64,000 nt of DNA from Neoscytalidium dimidiatum (taxonomy: Eukaryota; Ascomycota; Dothideomycetes; Botryosphaeriales; Botryosphaeriaceae). Below are positions 24,070 through 34,667 of this stretch, piece after piece. The notes beneath the pieces are model-generated. The model saw only the letters and a list, made by a program, of their open reading frames with translations, was not told where the DNA came from and did no database searches. A program made the position numbers and the translations under genes. Each line of letters opens with the position of its first letter. Positions within the stretch are counted from its first letter, which is position 1. The stretch is taken from assembly GCA_037367355.1 (NCBI GenBank), contig CM074698.1, positions 3,410,001 through 3,474,000 on the forward strand, in the 5' to 3' direction.

Positions 24070-24240
24070 GCAGGCATTGAATGATGAGCGCTGGAACAGA
24101 GGTGCCATCTAGAAAACTGGACCCCTGAAATCTCGAACACGCGCCGCGCCTCGGCTCCCTCCAGTTAGGGTCCTGCCGCGCTACCAGAGTTTCCCATTTT
24201 CTGGTCGACACCGCTTGATCTGTTCATAAGCCATTGCCTC

Positions 24241-24267
24241 CCTTCTCTCCCTTCTCTCCCTTCTCTC
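24241..24267 (+). repeat. CT-rich tandem repeat (3 x 9 bp) in the desaturase leader or promoter
   Basis: Three exact copies of CCTTCTCTC are followed by more pyrimidine-rich sequence up to about 24300. Pyrimidine tracts just upstream of transcription starts are common in strongly expressed fungal genes, so this may mark the core promoter. That role is inference. Confidence 0.6.
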
Positions 24268-24522
24268 CAGCCCTCGTCTCCTCTCCCGCCTCACAGCTGT
24301 GCCTGGAGCTTGCTGCCCCCCCAAGTTGCGGACCAGAATCCCGTCCCAACGCCCCAGAACCTCCCGCCCAACAAACTCTCAGAGCTCCCGCTTCACCGCG
24401 CGCTCTGACTCTGTCCGCCCGAGACTCGCCGTCTGTCGCCCGTCTCGCCGTCCTTTCACTTTCTGCAACGTCCATTTTCTCGCGATCCTCTCTCTTTTTT
24501 TGCTCCGCCGCAGACGCCCAGC

Positions 24523-26059
24523 ATGGCTACCACCGCCACGCCTCAGAACCCGGTTCTGAGAAGAAACGTTACCTCCACCTCGACTGCTTCCTCGTCCGCT
24601 CCCTCGGTTGCAGTTTCCCCCAACGACTCGCCCGCCCAGTCGCCCTCCTCGACCTCGCTCTCTTCCCTCGCTTCGGTTGAGCCCGAGGTCAAGAACTCCC
24701 GTGGCAGGCTCCTCGACACCTACGGCAACGAGTTCGAGATCCCCGACTACACCATCAAGCAGATCTACGATGCCATCCCCAAGCACTGCTTCGAACGCTC
24801 TGCCATCCGCTCGCTGAGCTACGTCGCTCGCGACTTCGCCGTCCTCGCTACCGTCTTCTACGTCTACTACAACTACGTCACTCCCGAGAACATTCCCTCG
24901 ACTCCGGTTCGTGCTCTGCTGTGGGCCTTGTATACTGTGGTCCAGGGTCTGTTCGGTACCGGTGTCTGGGTCCTGGCCCACGAGTGCGGCCACCAGGCTT
25001 TCTCGCCCTCCAAGACCTTGAACGACACCGTCGGCTGGATTTGCCACTCGGCTCTTCTTGTCCCCTACTTCTCGTGGAAGATCTCCCATGGCAAGCACCA
25101 CAAGGCCACCGGTCACCTCACCAGGGACATGGTGTTCGTGCCCAAGACCCGCGAGGAGTACGCTTCTCGCATCGGAAAGTTCGTCCACGAGCTCTCTGAG
25201 TTGACCGAGGAGACCCCAATTGCTACCGCTCTCCACATGATCGGCCAGCAGCTGGCCGGCTGGCTGCTGTACCTTTTCACAAATGTCACCGGCCATAACC
25301 AGCATGATAAGCAGAAGGAGGGTAAGGGCGTTGGCAAGAAGAACGGCTGGTTCGGTGGTGTCAACCACTTCAACCCCAGCAGCCCTCTGTACGAGAAGAA
25401 GGATGAGAAGCTCATCCTCCTGAGCGATCTCGGTCTTGCCATCACCGGTAGTGTCTTGTACTATATCGGCTCGAAGTTCGGATTCTCTAACCTCTTGGTC
25501 TGGTACATCATCCCGTATCTCTGGGTGAATCACTGGTTGGGTAAGTTTGACGCGTTCCATTGATGATCTGACAACAGTAAGCTGACAGGAATACGCAGTT
25601 GCCATCACCTACCTTCAGCACACCGACCCCTCGCTTCCCCACTACGATGCCCACACCTGGACATTCACTCGCGGTGCCGCTGCCACTATCGACCGTGAAT
25701 TCGGTTTTATTGGTCGCCACATCCTGCACGGCATCATCGAGACCCACGTCCTGCACCACTACGTCTCCACCATCCCCTTCTACAATGCCGACGAGGCTAG
25801 CGAGGCTATCAAGCCGGTCATGGGCAAGCACTATCGTGCTGATGTCAAGGATGGTCCCATCGGCTTCCTGAAGGCTATGTGGAAGAGCGCACGCTGGTGC
25901 CAGTGGGTCGAGCCCAGCGCTGAGGCTCAGGGCGAGGGCAAGGGTGTTCTGTTCTTCCGCAACAGGAACGGTCTTGGTGTTCCGCCAGTCAAGCTGGCGG
26001 CGCCCGGCGAGAAGAAGGAGGGTATGATCGTTGGCTGCGAGAGCGATACCGACGCATGA
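24523..26059 (+). CDS. Oleate Delta-12 fatty acid desaturase
   Basis: This is a membrane desaturase of the ER, 492 residues, converting oleate to linoleate. Exons are 24523-25540 and 25599-26059; the intron has GTAAGT and TACGCAG, and splicing gives His-Trp-Leu-Val-Ala. All three histidine boxes that bind the di-iron centre are present: HECGH (153-157), HGKHH (189-193) and HVLHH (389-393). Hydrophobic segments flank the boxes. The first ~60 residues are Ser/Pro/Thr-rich and unstructured, as usual for fungal Delta-12 enzymes, and lack a cytochrome b5 domain. A Delta-15 activity or mixed specificity cannot be excluded from sequence, but the order and spacing fit Delta-12. The leader has a repeated CT tract. 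Confidence 0.92.
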
Positions 26060-27766
26060 GCGAACGTCGTTCCGTCTCTTTTCATTCACGTTTTCTCTCG
26101 GTTCTGCTCGTTGGGAAGTGACCGTCACTGGCGTTGGCGTCGAATTTTCGGAGTGAGAGGGGTAGGGTAGGAGTTTCTCGGTAGGCGGTGATCCAGTCAT
26201 TGGTCACGCACGACTCGCCGCTGACTCCTCTGGTACCACTGCCGTCGCAATACGTAACACGTCGGCGCAACGGCTCGACGCCAGAACTTTCCCTTCTCTT
26301 GAACACGTCTGCCGTCTCTTTTTGCCTTTCAAGCGAGTCGAACTTCTTCGCGTTGCTTGCCGCAATACAGATTGGAGTTGAGGAAAGGGTGTTGTGTTTG
26401 GATAGCCCGAGGCAAACAGGAGAGTAAGGAGCAAGAGACAAGGTGCCGGGTTGCATACTAGACGATTAGAGCTTCTTCGTGTTTTTCCTTTTAAGGATGG
26501 TTATCCTTTCAAAAAAAAATATCTATCTTCGGGAGGAGAAAAGGTTAGAAAGTCGAAAGATATTAGAGAAGACGAAAACGAATACCAGGAAAGACAACGC
26601 AAAATTGAGTCGTTAGCAGCTTTCCCAGCGAAATACGCGCAGATCACTCGCATATAAGTTCGAGTTTGTAGTATGGGATCAGGGCGGGTGTGGCGCGGCC
26701 GAAGGTCGGAGGTCTTAATGCCATGCATTCCTTGGTCTTGGGACATTCTGGTTCAGCTTTCTATGCGGGTTTCCGCAGAATGGTTAGAAATGGGGAATCG
26801 GCGTCCCTTTGAGAGAGGCTTGTCGTCGTCCAGCCCCCCGGATGCCGGATGCCGGATGTAGGCGGCAAATGGGGAAAAAGGCGGGGGTTGCATGATCTTT
26901 CTCGGGAGGATCGGTCACCGGTGTGCCCGACTTGTCTGTCTTCCCACCCTGGGTCTGGTCCAATAGCCAAGTGTTGATTCTCAAAAGCTACTCGTGAGAT
27001 CGCAGATGAACCTGTTTTGCCTGACAAAGCAGTGCGGGGGTAGGACGTGCTTGTGTGGATAAGCGCACCTGGGTCTTGTTCTGGGTTCTTGAGGACTTGA
27101 TTGGATGGGTTTCGACGCCGTTGTTCGTGATCTTCCTCCACTTCCCTCATGGAGCTTGTTTGCTTCTCGGCCGAGAGGGATGAGATCATACTTGTTCGAT
27201 GACATGATATTCGAAAGGTTAGAGAAAGGTCTGGTTTGATTCCAGGGTAGGTGGGGAGGCATGTACTAAAAGTCTCCCCTAGGGACGATCCTTCTTTATA
27301 AATACGGGCGCTACTGGTAGTCAGCTTTTAGTAGCCATGCGGGGGTACGGCTGCCACTATGCTGTGGAGGCTGAGACTAGACACGGTCGAACACTATATT
27401 AGCCAGTTCGGGGTGAGAGCTCTAACTCCGCTATTCTTCTGATTACAATGGTTAGTAGCTGGGACACGGAGAGACCCCAATCATTCAGTATGCTATCTTG
27501 TTTTATTTTGTCTGGACTCGTTTTTGTGTCTTGAGCGGAGCGTTCAGATCATCAATACATGCCAAAAACGCCTTTAAATGGTATCCAACCATCCATCCAT
27601 CTTTCCATACCCGCCTCTGAATATAAGAGTGAGAAAGCCTCTTCAGAACGCCAGAAGATGCTCCAAGGTCGCTCAAACTTCGCCGTCGCTACCGATGCCC
27701 TCTGCCAAAACAGAACGACGAATGGGAAGAGAAGAAACAATCCAAGCGTAACCCTATCCCGATCTC
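26060..27766. other. Long convergent intergenic region
   Basis: This is 1.7 kb between two convergent genes, longer than two 3' UTRs need. A TATA-like TTTATAAATA at 27294-27303 is followed by GC-rich sequence with local pairing potential (27310-27440). I could not match it to a tRNA, 5S rRNA or snRNA. A9 lies near 26510. A run of CATC units lies at 27588-27601. No coding gene is supported. Confidence 0.4.
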
Positions 27767-28495
27767 TTAATTCTCATCCCAGTTCAGCCTAAATCTTCCC
27801 GGCGCATTCTTGTACCCCTGCAAGTTCTGGATCACGTCCTCCGCGGTTTTCGCCTCGACGAGGATGTTCGCGCAGGTCTTCGACACGAATCCACTCGTAA
27901 CGGCGTTATTCACCCACTGGATCAGGCCGTCATAGTACCCGTCTACATTGAACACCACGACGCCACGGTCGTGTATGCCCAGCTGGTTCCACGTCGTCAC
28001 CTCCATCAGCTCCTCCATTGTCCCGTACCCGCCGCTCAGCGCGACGAACCCGCCGCCGGGGCCGCCCGCAATAACTTCCTGCGCCATCATGCTCTTGCGC
28101 GTATGCATATCCTTCACCACCGTCGTCCGGCCGTAGATCTCCTCGTTGATGACGTTCCGCGGGCCGGGTCCGTTCTTGATGTCCTCGCCGTTTTGGGCCG
28201 CTTCTGCGGCGACTTTCTCGTAGTTCTGCTCCAGCTTGACCAGCGCGGCCGGGATGATGCCATGCACGGCGTCAGGGCCGGAGAGTGAGACCAGCGTGCG
28301 CGCCACTTCGCCCATCAGGCCGACGGTGCCGCCTCCGTAGACGAGCCGCATGTTGTTGGCGTGGAGAGTATGTGCGAGCGTGCGTGCAGCCTCGAGGTGC
28401 TTGGGTGATGTGCCGTTGCTGGCGCCGCAGAAGACGCAGACAACGGGGCGTGTGTCGGCCGTGCCGTTGGTAGATGGTGTTGAGTCGGTGGCCAT
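27767..28495 (-). CDS. LOG-family nucleoside 5'-monophosphate phosphoribohydrolase
   Basis: This is a single-exon protein of 242 residues in the LOG (lonely guy)/TIGR00730 family. Members hydrolyse nucleoside 5'-monophosphates at the N-glycosidic bond; plant LOG releases free cytokinin bases. Visible features are the Rossmann start VCVFCGASNG (19-28), LVYGGGTVGLMG (51-62), an MHTRK motif with catalytic Arg (R133) and the nucleotide-binding loop SGGYGTMEE (154-162). The usual loop is PGGxGTxxE, so Pro is Ser here while the catalytic Glu residues stay. I chose the ATG at 28495; an in-frame ATG at 28615 would add 40 residues unlike the family. Whether it makes cytokinins or only cleans up nucleotides cannot be told. 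It diverges from the CLPTM1-like gene. Confidence 0.88.
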   Translation of the reverse strand: MATDSTPSTNGTADTRPVVCVFCGASNGTSPKHLEAARTLAHTLHANNMRLVYGGGTVGLMGEVARTLVSLSGPDAVHGIIPAALVKLEQNYEKVAAEAAQNGEDIKNGPGPRNVINEEIYGRTTVVKDMHTRKSMMAQEVIAGGPGGGFVALSGGYGTMEELMEVTTWNQLGIHDRGVVVFNVDGYYDGLIQWVNNAVTSGFVSKTCANILVEAKTAEDVIQNLQGYKNAPGRFRLNWDEN

Positions 28496-29120
28496 GGTTG
28501 CTGGATACAAAGTTTTGTAGTTTTGTGATTCTCTCTCTTTGGAGAAGGAGTATGTAAGTCGGAGAATTGAGTGTGGCAAGAGGGGAGGGGAATAGGAGAC
28601 AGACCTAGGAGGCAATAGAAATTATGATGTAGGAAGGATGAGGCTCTGAGTCACTGGCGCGGCTGAATGCTCGAGCGTGTCGGGCCGAGAAGAAGGAATT
28701 GAGTAGATCTCTAGGCATCAGGGGAGTGCGGATTTTATATACAGAAGAGGGGAGAGGCAAGCGGAGGCCATGGTTCTGTCATCGACAAGTCATTTGATCT
28801 GTAGGGGGCACGTTCACAACATTTAGTGTGTGCTGCTGTGCTCTCGATCCGGCGGAAGCGGAGGCGGTACCCTGTGGGGGAGCCAGCAACAGGTTGCATC
28901 ATACGCCCTGACCACCGCCCGCCAATCGGAGCTCGTCCTTGCCGGCGTGCGCTTCCAGAGCGCCGCCGCTCTCGCCCACCGCCTACCCTACGCGACGCCG
29001 CCGGCCTGCGCGTCGTGTCTTGAACCGCAGTGCCGTACTCGCTTTTTCTCCCACCCTCGAACCGCCTCATCTCTCCGGAGGCTCCCCCCACAAATCAGTC
29101 GAGGCATATCTCCATCCAAG
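28496..29120. promoter_or_regulatory. Divergent promoter, LOG gene and CLPTM1-like gene
   Basis: This is 625 bases between two divergent starts. No other gene is supported. A TTTTATATA sequence at 28734-28742 could serve either side. No regulatory motif is certain. Confidence 0.4.
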
Positions 29121-31117
29121 ATGCCTGAAGAACGGAGGGAAGAGCAGAGCGTGCGTTCCTTACTGCCGCTAAGCTGCATGCCTGAAGGCTGACTCTCCAT
29201 CTACTCTAGTTTCTGCGCACCGCCGCTCAAAGCGTCGGCATCTTCCTGTTGATGCAGTTCGCGGCCAAATCGATCTTCGGCATTGGTTCGCAGCCGCAGC
29301 AGCAGGCCAACGTGCCCGGCACCAATGCTGCCGTTCCTGACTTTGCCAATCGGCCCCCCGGCCTCGCTCCGGACGCCCAGTACAATGCCGTTCCGCAGAC
29401 CATAGCTCCCATCTGGCCGCCCGGCACCGATCTCGACCTCAATATCTATGTGTCGCCGTCCATGGTCGTGCCTTCCTTGAAGGCCATGCCGAAGGACTCG
29501 TTGGTCGCGGACGAGAAGCACTTCCACTACGGCGACTGGCAGGACAAGCGTGAGATTGATACTACTATCAAGGTTCCGAAGGAGGCTCAGGCTGGCGGTC
29601 CCATCTGGGCTCATTTTTTCGTCGCCCAGTCTGGCAAGGAGCTGGATCCGTCTGCTCCTAGCTATGACCCCTCGAAGGCGTACCACTTCGCCTATCCGTT
29701 GACCCAGCGTCTGCCGAAGAAGAAGGTCGTGAAGACGAAGAACTTGCTTGGCGGTGGTGATGATGTTGAGCAGGAGGAGCCTGAGCCCGAGTCCGTGCAG
29801 CCTGGCCAGTTGGTGAATTATTATCATCCCAACTTCACCATCTCCTTCATACCAGATTCCGGTGTGCAGAGGTATCCTCAGCTCCACCCAGCGCTGCGGA
29901 GCTATATCCAGCTGGAGTCCACAGGGGCTAGGGACGCTTCGGGTCAGAACGGATGGTACTATCCCATCCTGTTCGTCAACACTTTTTGGCAACTTAGGGA
30001 CCATATGATTGAGCTGAACTCGACCACCACGGAGGTTCCGTTGCGTATTACGCTCAACCAGCAGAAGAATTGGCTCTTCAGCATTATCGCCAGCGTTGAT
30101 GCGAACGTTAAGGCTAATCAGGCGAATGCGGCTGCCAACCCCGGACAAATGACCGCGGGTGGCTCTGGAGAGGAGTTTGAGGAGTTCAAGCGTGTTCTCC
30201 TCGATAGTAACATCTACCTGCTCGCGACCACTGGTGTCGTCACCGTCCTCCATATGATCTTCGAGATGCTTGCTTTCAAGAACGATGTCTCTCACTGGCG
30301 TAACAAGAAGGACAATGTCGGCACTTCGGTCCGCACCATCCTCGCTAATGTCTTCATGCAGACGGTCATCTTTCTTTACCTGATGGATAACAACGAAAAC
30401 ACTTCTTGGATGATTCTGTTCGGACAGGGCATTGGAATCGTCATCGAAGCATGGAAGATCACCAAGACTGTCGACATTAAGATCGAACCCGCTGGCCCTG
30501 GCTCTTTCTTGCCTTACAAGATCGAATTCAAGGACAAACACGAGCTGTCAGACAAGGAGAAGGAGACGCAAGAATACGACCGCATTGCGTTCAAATACCT
30601 CTACCTGGTTGCAATCCCGCTTCTGCTCGCGTACGCCGGCTACTCTCTCATCTACGAGACGCACAAATCGTGGTACAGCTTCATCATCGCCACGCTTGTC
30701 GGTAGTGTCTACGCGTATGGCTTCCTGATGATGGTGCCGTCGCTTTATATCAACTACCGCCTCAAGTCGGTGGCGCACATGCCACGCAAGGCTATGATGT
30801 ACAAGTTCTTGAACACCTTCATCGATGATCTGTTCGCCTTCACCATCAAGATGCCCACGCTACACCGCCTTGCGACGCTGCGTGACGACGTCATCTTCTT
30901 CATCTACCTTTATCAAAGCTGGAAATATAGGGTCGACTATACCCGTGTCAACGAGTTCGGCCAGGGTGGTGAGGAAGAGGAGGAGCAGGAGAAGGTGGCA
31001 AACAAGCCATTGACTAGCTCGGCGGGTGGCGAGAAGAAGGCTGTGGAGGAAGTGAAGGATGGTGAGGCTAAGACTACGGGTGCGGAGAAGGGAGGCAAGG
31101 GCAGAAAGAGGAAGTAA
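29121..31117 (+). CDS. CLPTM1-family multi-pass membrane protein
   Basis: This is a member of the cleft lip and palate transmembrane 1 (CLPTM1) family, 645 residues, predicted in the ER membrane. Exons are 29121-29150 (only 10 codons) and 29210-31117; the intron is GTGCGT...CTCTAG. A hydrophobic segment right after the splice site (FLRTAAQSVGIFLL) is the first membrane helix. A large lumenal domain follows, then about five membrane segments between residues 340 and 560. The C-terminus is acidic, then very basic (GGKGRKRK). Human CLPTM1 affects receptor trafficking and CLPTM1L is a lipid scramblase; the fungal role is unknown. The short first exon is supported by frame, a good ATG and the family's short polar N-terminus. 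Confidence 0.9.
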
Positions 31118-31681
31118 ATGAAAATCTCACCGGTGTAGCAGGGTCATAGTTGTAGAAGTCTCGACCTGGCTTCTGTCAGCTACATCATGAGGAAAATAGA
31201 TGGGCCGTAGAGTATTAATTGAATATGGGCGCAAGACGTAGGGAGTTAGTTGTCCAGGCGTTGAAATTGGCTCGGCCGGAAAAGGTACGCCTATTGCCGC
31301 TTTGAACAAAATATATCTATGGGTGAATTGCACAATTTCCAATCGCTGGTATTGAAGCCATGTAAAAGTCCCGAATACCGTTTCATTCCCAATGCGAAGA
31401 AGTGAGCAGTAGCAGGTGGTCGAAACTAAGCACCCACGCCACATTCCACTGGCCACATGTGCAAGATACGGCGGACCCCACAAGCCACAACCACATCCAC
31501 GAAGGTCGACTATCTGCTTTCAACCAAGCTCCAACCATCGTCCACGCTTATTCCCTCGGACCGTGTCGCACAACCTCTCCGATACGGATATCGGCCCCCT
31601 CTACGCTCAACTATCTTGACCCGTTTCTTCCCAATTCACAGGTCGCTGCAAGCCTCGTTCACCTACTGCACGCAGTTCAAA
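31118..31681. other. Intergenic, CLPTM1-like gene to EMC7
   Basis: This is 564 bases between two genes on the same strand: 3' UTR of one and promoter or leader of the other. No further gene is seen. Confidence 0.5.
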
Positions 31682-32535
31682 ATGCGCATTCCAACCACCA
31701 CCACCGCCGCCGCCGCCGCACTCCTCAGCGCGCTGCTCACAGCCTTTCCCGCCAACGCCGCCAACCTCACCTTCACAATCCCTCCCCATGCAGCCCTCCT
31801 CCCCGCCGGCCCCACCGCCCTCCCCGCCTCAACCCACGCAACCCTACACAGCAGCGGGCCCGCCCTATCCGCGCCTCTCCGCCGCGACGGCACCTTCGTC
31901 TTCGTCGACGTCGCGCCGGGGTCCTACCTGCTCAGCGTGCACGCGCGGGACCACGTGTTCGAAGCGCTGAGGGTGGACGTCGAGGCCACTGGCGAAGAAA
32001 GCGGCGGCAAGGAGCTGGTGCGGGCGTGGCAGACGTTCCGGGGGAACGAGTGGAGCAACAAGGGGGAGAAGAGGGGGGAGGGGAAGGGCGGCGTGCTGGA
32101 GGCGGAGGTGCGGGTGCTGGGCCGGAAGGAGTTCTACGTGGAGAGGGGCGGGTTCAGCCCGTTGAGCTTCCTGAAGAACCCGATGATTTTGATGGGCGTG
32201 TTCAGCTTGGCGTTGATCGTGGGGATGCCGTATTTGATGGATAATAGTGAGCTGTTTCCCTCTTTCGCTTCCTCTCGTCTTTCGTCTTTCTTTTTCCTTT
32301 TCCTTTTGGCGGTCTTCTGCTATGATGCTGATCATGGTGTGCGACAGTGGACGAAGAGACTCGCGCCGAGTTCGAAGAGATGCAGAAGAAGAGCCCCCTT
32401 GCGCAGAATCCGGCCACCCAGCTGCAGAATTTCGACCTTGCATCCTTCCTTGCCGGGAAGTCGAACGACCAGCCCCAAGGCCAGCAACAGCAGCAGGAAA
32501 AGAGCGCTGGAAGCGGGGCCAGAAGACGAGGCTGA
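31682..32535 (+). CDS. EMC7: ER membrane protein complex subunit 7
   Basis: This is a subunit of the EMC, which inserts tail-anchored and multi-pass proteins into the ER membrane. It has 250 residues. Exons are 31682-32246 and 32348-32535; the intron (GTGAGC...GACAG) splits an ATG codon. Residues 1-26 form an Ala-rich signal peptide. A lumenal beta-sandwich domain (DUF2012 type) follows, with GTFVFVDVAPGSYLLSV near 78-94. One membrane helix (NPMILMGVFSLALIVGM) lies near 165-185. The cytosolic tail has EFEEMQKK and a Gln-rich run. Order and topology match EMC7. A poly-Ala codon tract (GCC repeats at 31697-31725) lies in the signal peptide. Confidence 0.88.
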
Positions 32536-32927
32536 GAGGGTGTGGGATAAGCTCGAGACCAGGTCGCGAAGTTCTACGTGAAAGATATGTGGAAGCTTGT
32601 TGGAGGGTAATGATACAGGATCAATAAGCTCTGGGTACGGATAGAAAAGAGCAATGTATATTGAGCATCATTCCGTGTGCTTAAGAAACAAGGTCTTGCA
32701 TCGATAAGATGACTGAATCATCTATGTGAGCTTAGACAGGCCGCAGATTAACGTCTGCGTCAATGGTCTGAATTCTCCTAAAAAAAAAAAATCCTTGTGT
32801 AGTCGCTATTACTAAATCTGGCCACGCGCAGAAAAACAAAACTAGATTCATTGTATCGCTGGACCTAGACTTCGATCACGAACAGGGCTAAGGATATTTT
32901 CCCCATTTCCTAGACAGAAGCCATACT
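32536..32927. other. Convergent intergenic, EMC7 and GFA gene
   Basis: These 392 bases are shared 3' flanks of two convergent genes. An A run lies near 32780. Nothing else is seen. Confidence 0.5.
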
Positions 32928-33505
32928 TCAAGGCTCTGTTCCCTCAGCGGCCTCTTCGAGCACACCTTCCTTCTCGATCACCCCCAAATCCGGAAGCCAA
33001 TGGGACTTCGACTGAGCATAAACCTCTGCAAAGCTAGTCATCAGTAAAACGAACTTTGCACTTTTCCCATCAAGAACACTGCAGCAAGCTTACCTTTATT
33101 CGGCTTCCACCACGTGCCCGCCTGATCAAAAGTCCCGCTCATTATCGAGACCATATCTTCTCTCTGCGGCTTGGTGACGTACACAGAGCTGCCACAGTCA
33201 CCGCAGAAGTGCCGGTGCAAGGGAGTCCCAGAGTCGGTGGCCACATCCTCGTAGACTTTGGGCGTGCCGGACTCGAGTGTGAATTGCTGTTTCAGACGTT
33301 AACCACCTAACTTGGAAGAGAATTCGAGGTGTTTTCGGTCGGTTCTTACGCTTTTGAGGAATATGCTGCTGTTCACCATGTGCGTCCCGCTCGATTTCTT
33401 GCAATTGACGCAGTGGCAGACCACGTTGTAGATCGGCTCCGCAGAATGGGCAAGCGAGTAGCGAATATTGCCACAGAGACAGCTGCCAGTGAGAGGGGAA
33501 GCCAT
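32928..33505 (-). CDS. GFA/CENP-V domain protein
   Basis: This is a small zinc protein of the GFA (glutathione-dependent formaldehyde-activating enzyme-like) family, 148 residues. Exons are 33505-33350, 33286-33094 and 33025-32928; introns have GTAAGA and GTAAGC donors and all frames close. The zinc-binding cysteines are visible: CLC (9-11) and CHCVNC (30-35) in exon 1 and FCGDCGS in exon 2. The family forms a double zinc-site fold; true glutathione/formaldehyde activity has been questioned for many members, so substrate is unknown. It ends downstream against EMC7 in convergent orientation. Confidence 0.85.
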
Positions 33506-34667
33506 GGTCGGTGTTGTTGTGGTCTTTATTGAAGATGACTATGCTGGCTGAGGCGCTATTGATGATGAAGTGCTTGATGATATTGCCTAGATGTGAAGGA
33601 GGATCGAGGTAATTATACGAAAGCTGAGACGCTGTCAGCAATGATATCATGAGTAATTACCATCGGACAAGCCGGCTATGAATTGTGACAGTAAGATACT
33701 CTGTGTAGCATTACATACAAGTATGGCCTTGTCCCATTCTCTGTTGCCATCTTACGACACAAGCAATTGTTGTTAAAGCAACGAGAAGTGATGGCACAAC
33801 AAATACCGAAGGCTTTCGCACGATATCAACACAGGTGCAAAAACTTTTGCTGAAAAGAAAATAACTATGTGAAGAAGGGAACGAAACCTCTAGAATGAGA
33901 ACGAAGCATTAGAATGAGAGCGAAGCAACTAGATGTAAGAAAACTAATACGAGCTCACACATTAGTGTCTTCACGGCTCTGCTGCCTAAACCGCCCAGCA
34001 TGATCTGCGCGATCTGCAGCCGGAGCAACTATTGTGCAGATATGCCTAACCCCATAAATAGCTCGCTGTCAGCAGCTTTTCCGAAAGGTTACATCAAGCA
34101 AGGGGACACCAGAAGCAGGGATAGACCTGGTGTACGACCACCTTAAAACAACAGGAACGTTCCAAACTTCGCGAAGACTAACAAAACAAGAAATCTTATT
34201 ATGATTTCATTGGCATCATCAGAATATTGACAAACTACTACAGAGGCTTGTTCATGTATCTACGTATTTCGTTTCGGCATCTTTGCTTTTCCATTACCTG
34301 TCACTAACAACTGGCAGAATTTGGAGGAGAAAATCTATGCTCCACCAGTAAGCTGTCTTGAGAAAAAAAGAGCGACGAAGCCGAGTTGATAGCCGCCGGT
34401 TGTTGAAGCTGTGTGAGAAAGAACAATCGCAAATGTTGAGACAACAGGAAAGACCAAAATACCCACCTAAAGACAAGCGAGACAAAAGCATGCTACATGA
34501 AAATAGACATCCACCAGACGTGTAAAGGAAGAGGCAAGAAAATGAGGACGTCAAGAGGAGAAGGAAAGGGCGCGATTGAAAACGTCAATCCAGTATCTCC
34601 AAGTCATCCGATACTTCCGCGCAAGCGGATAAAAGGCTGCTCTCAGCTCAAACGAGCACATTCATGA
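33506..34667. other. Gene-free, AT-richer stretch
   Basis: This is 1.16 kb with lower GC than its neighbours. No ORF is convincing (the longest is 86 codons at 34294-34554 -, Ser/Leu/Cys-rich). It contains one short tandem duplication listed separately. Confidence 0.4.
33892..33929. repeat. Tandem duplication, 2 x 19 bp
   Basis: Two adjacent 19-bp units start AGAATGAGA and share the core CGAAGCA; they differ at three positions, one inside and two at the 3' end. It is non-coding. Confidence 0.7.

Noticed and set aside
22600..24211. Several 100-180 codon ORFs in GC-rich DNA
   Set aside because: They overlap on both strands, have low-complexity Ala/Arg/Pro composition and no family or splice structure.
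24379..25608. 409-codon open frame antisense to the desaturase gene
   Set aside because: It mirrors the coding frame of a clear Delta-12 desaturase; its peptide is Gly/Val/Asp-rich without a family, as expected for an antisense shadow of GC3-rich coding DNA.
29201..30541. 446-codon open frame antisense to the CLPTM1-like gene
   Set aside because: It lies wholly within the CLPTM1-family coding exon, and its peptide has no recognisable domain.
24523..33505. A lipid or secondary-metabolite gene cluster
   Set aside because: There is no polyketide synthase, NRPS, terpene synthase or cluster regulator. The desaturase, LOG, CLPTM1, EMC7 and GFA genes are unrelated housekeeping types.
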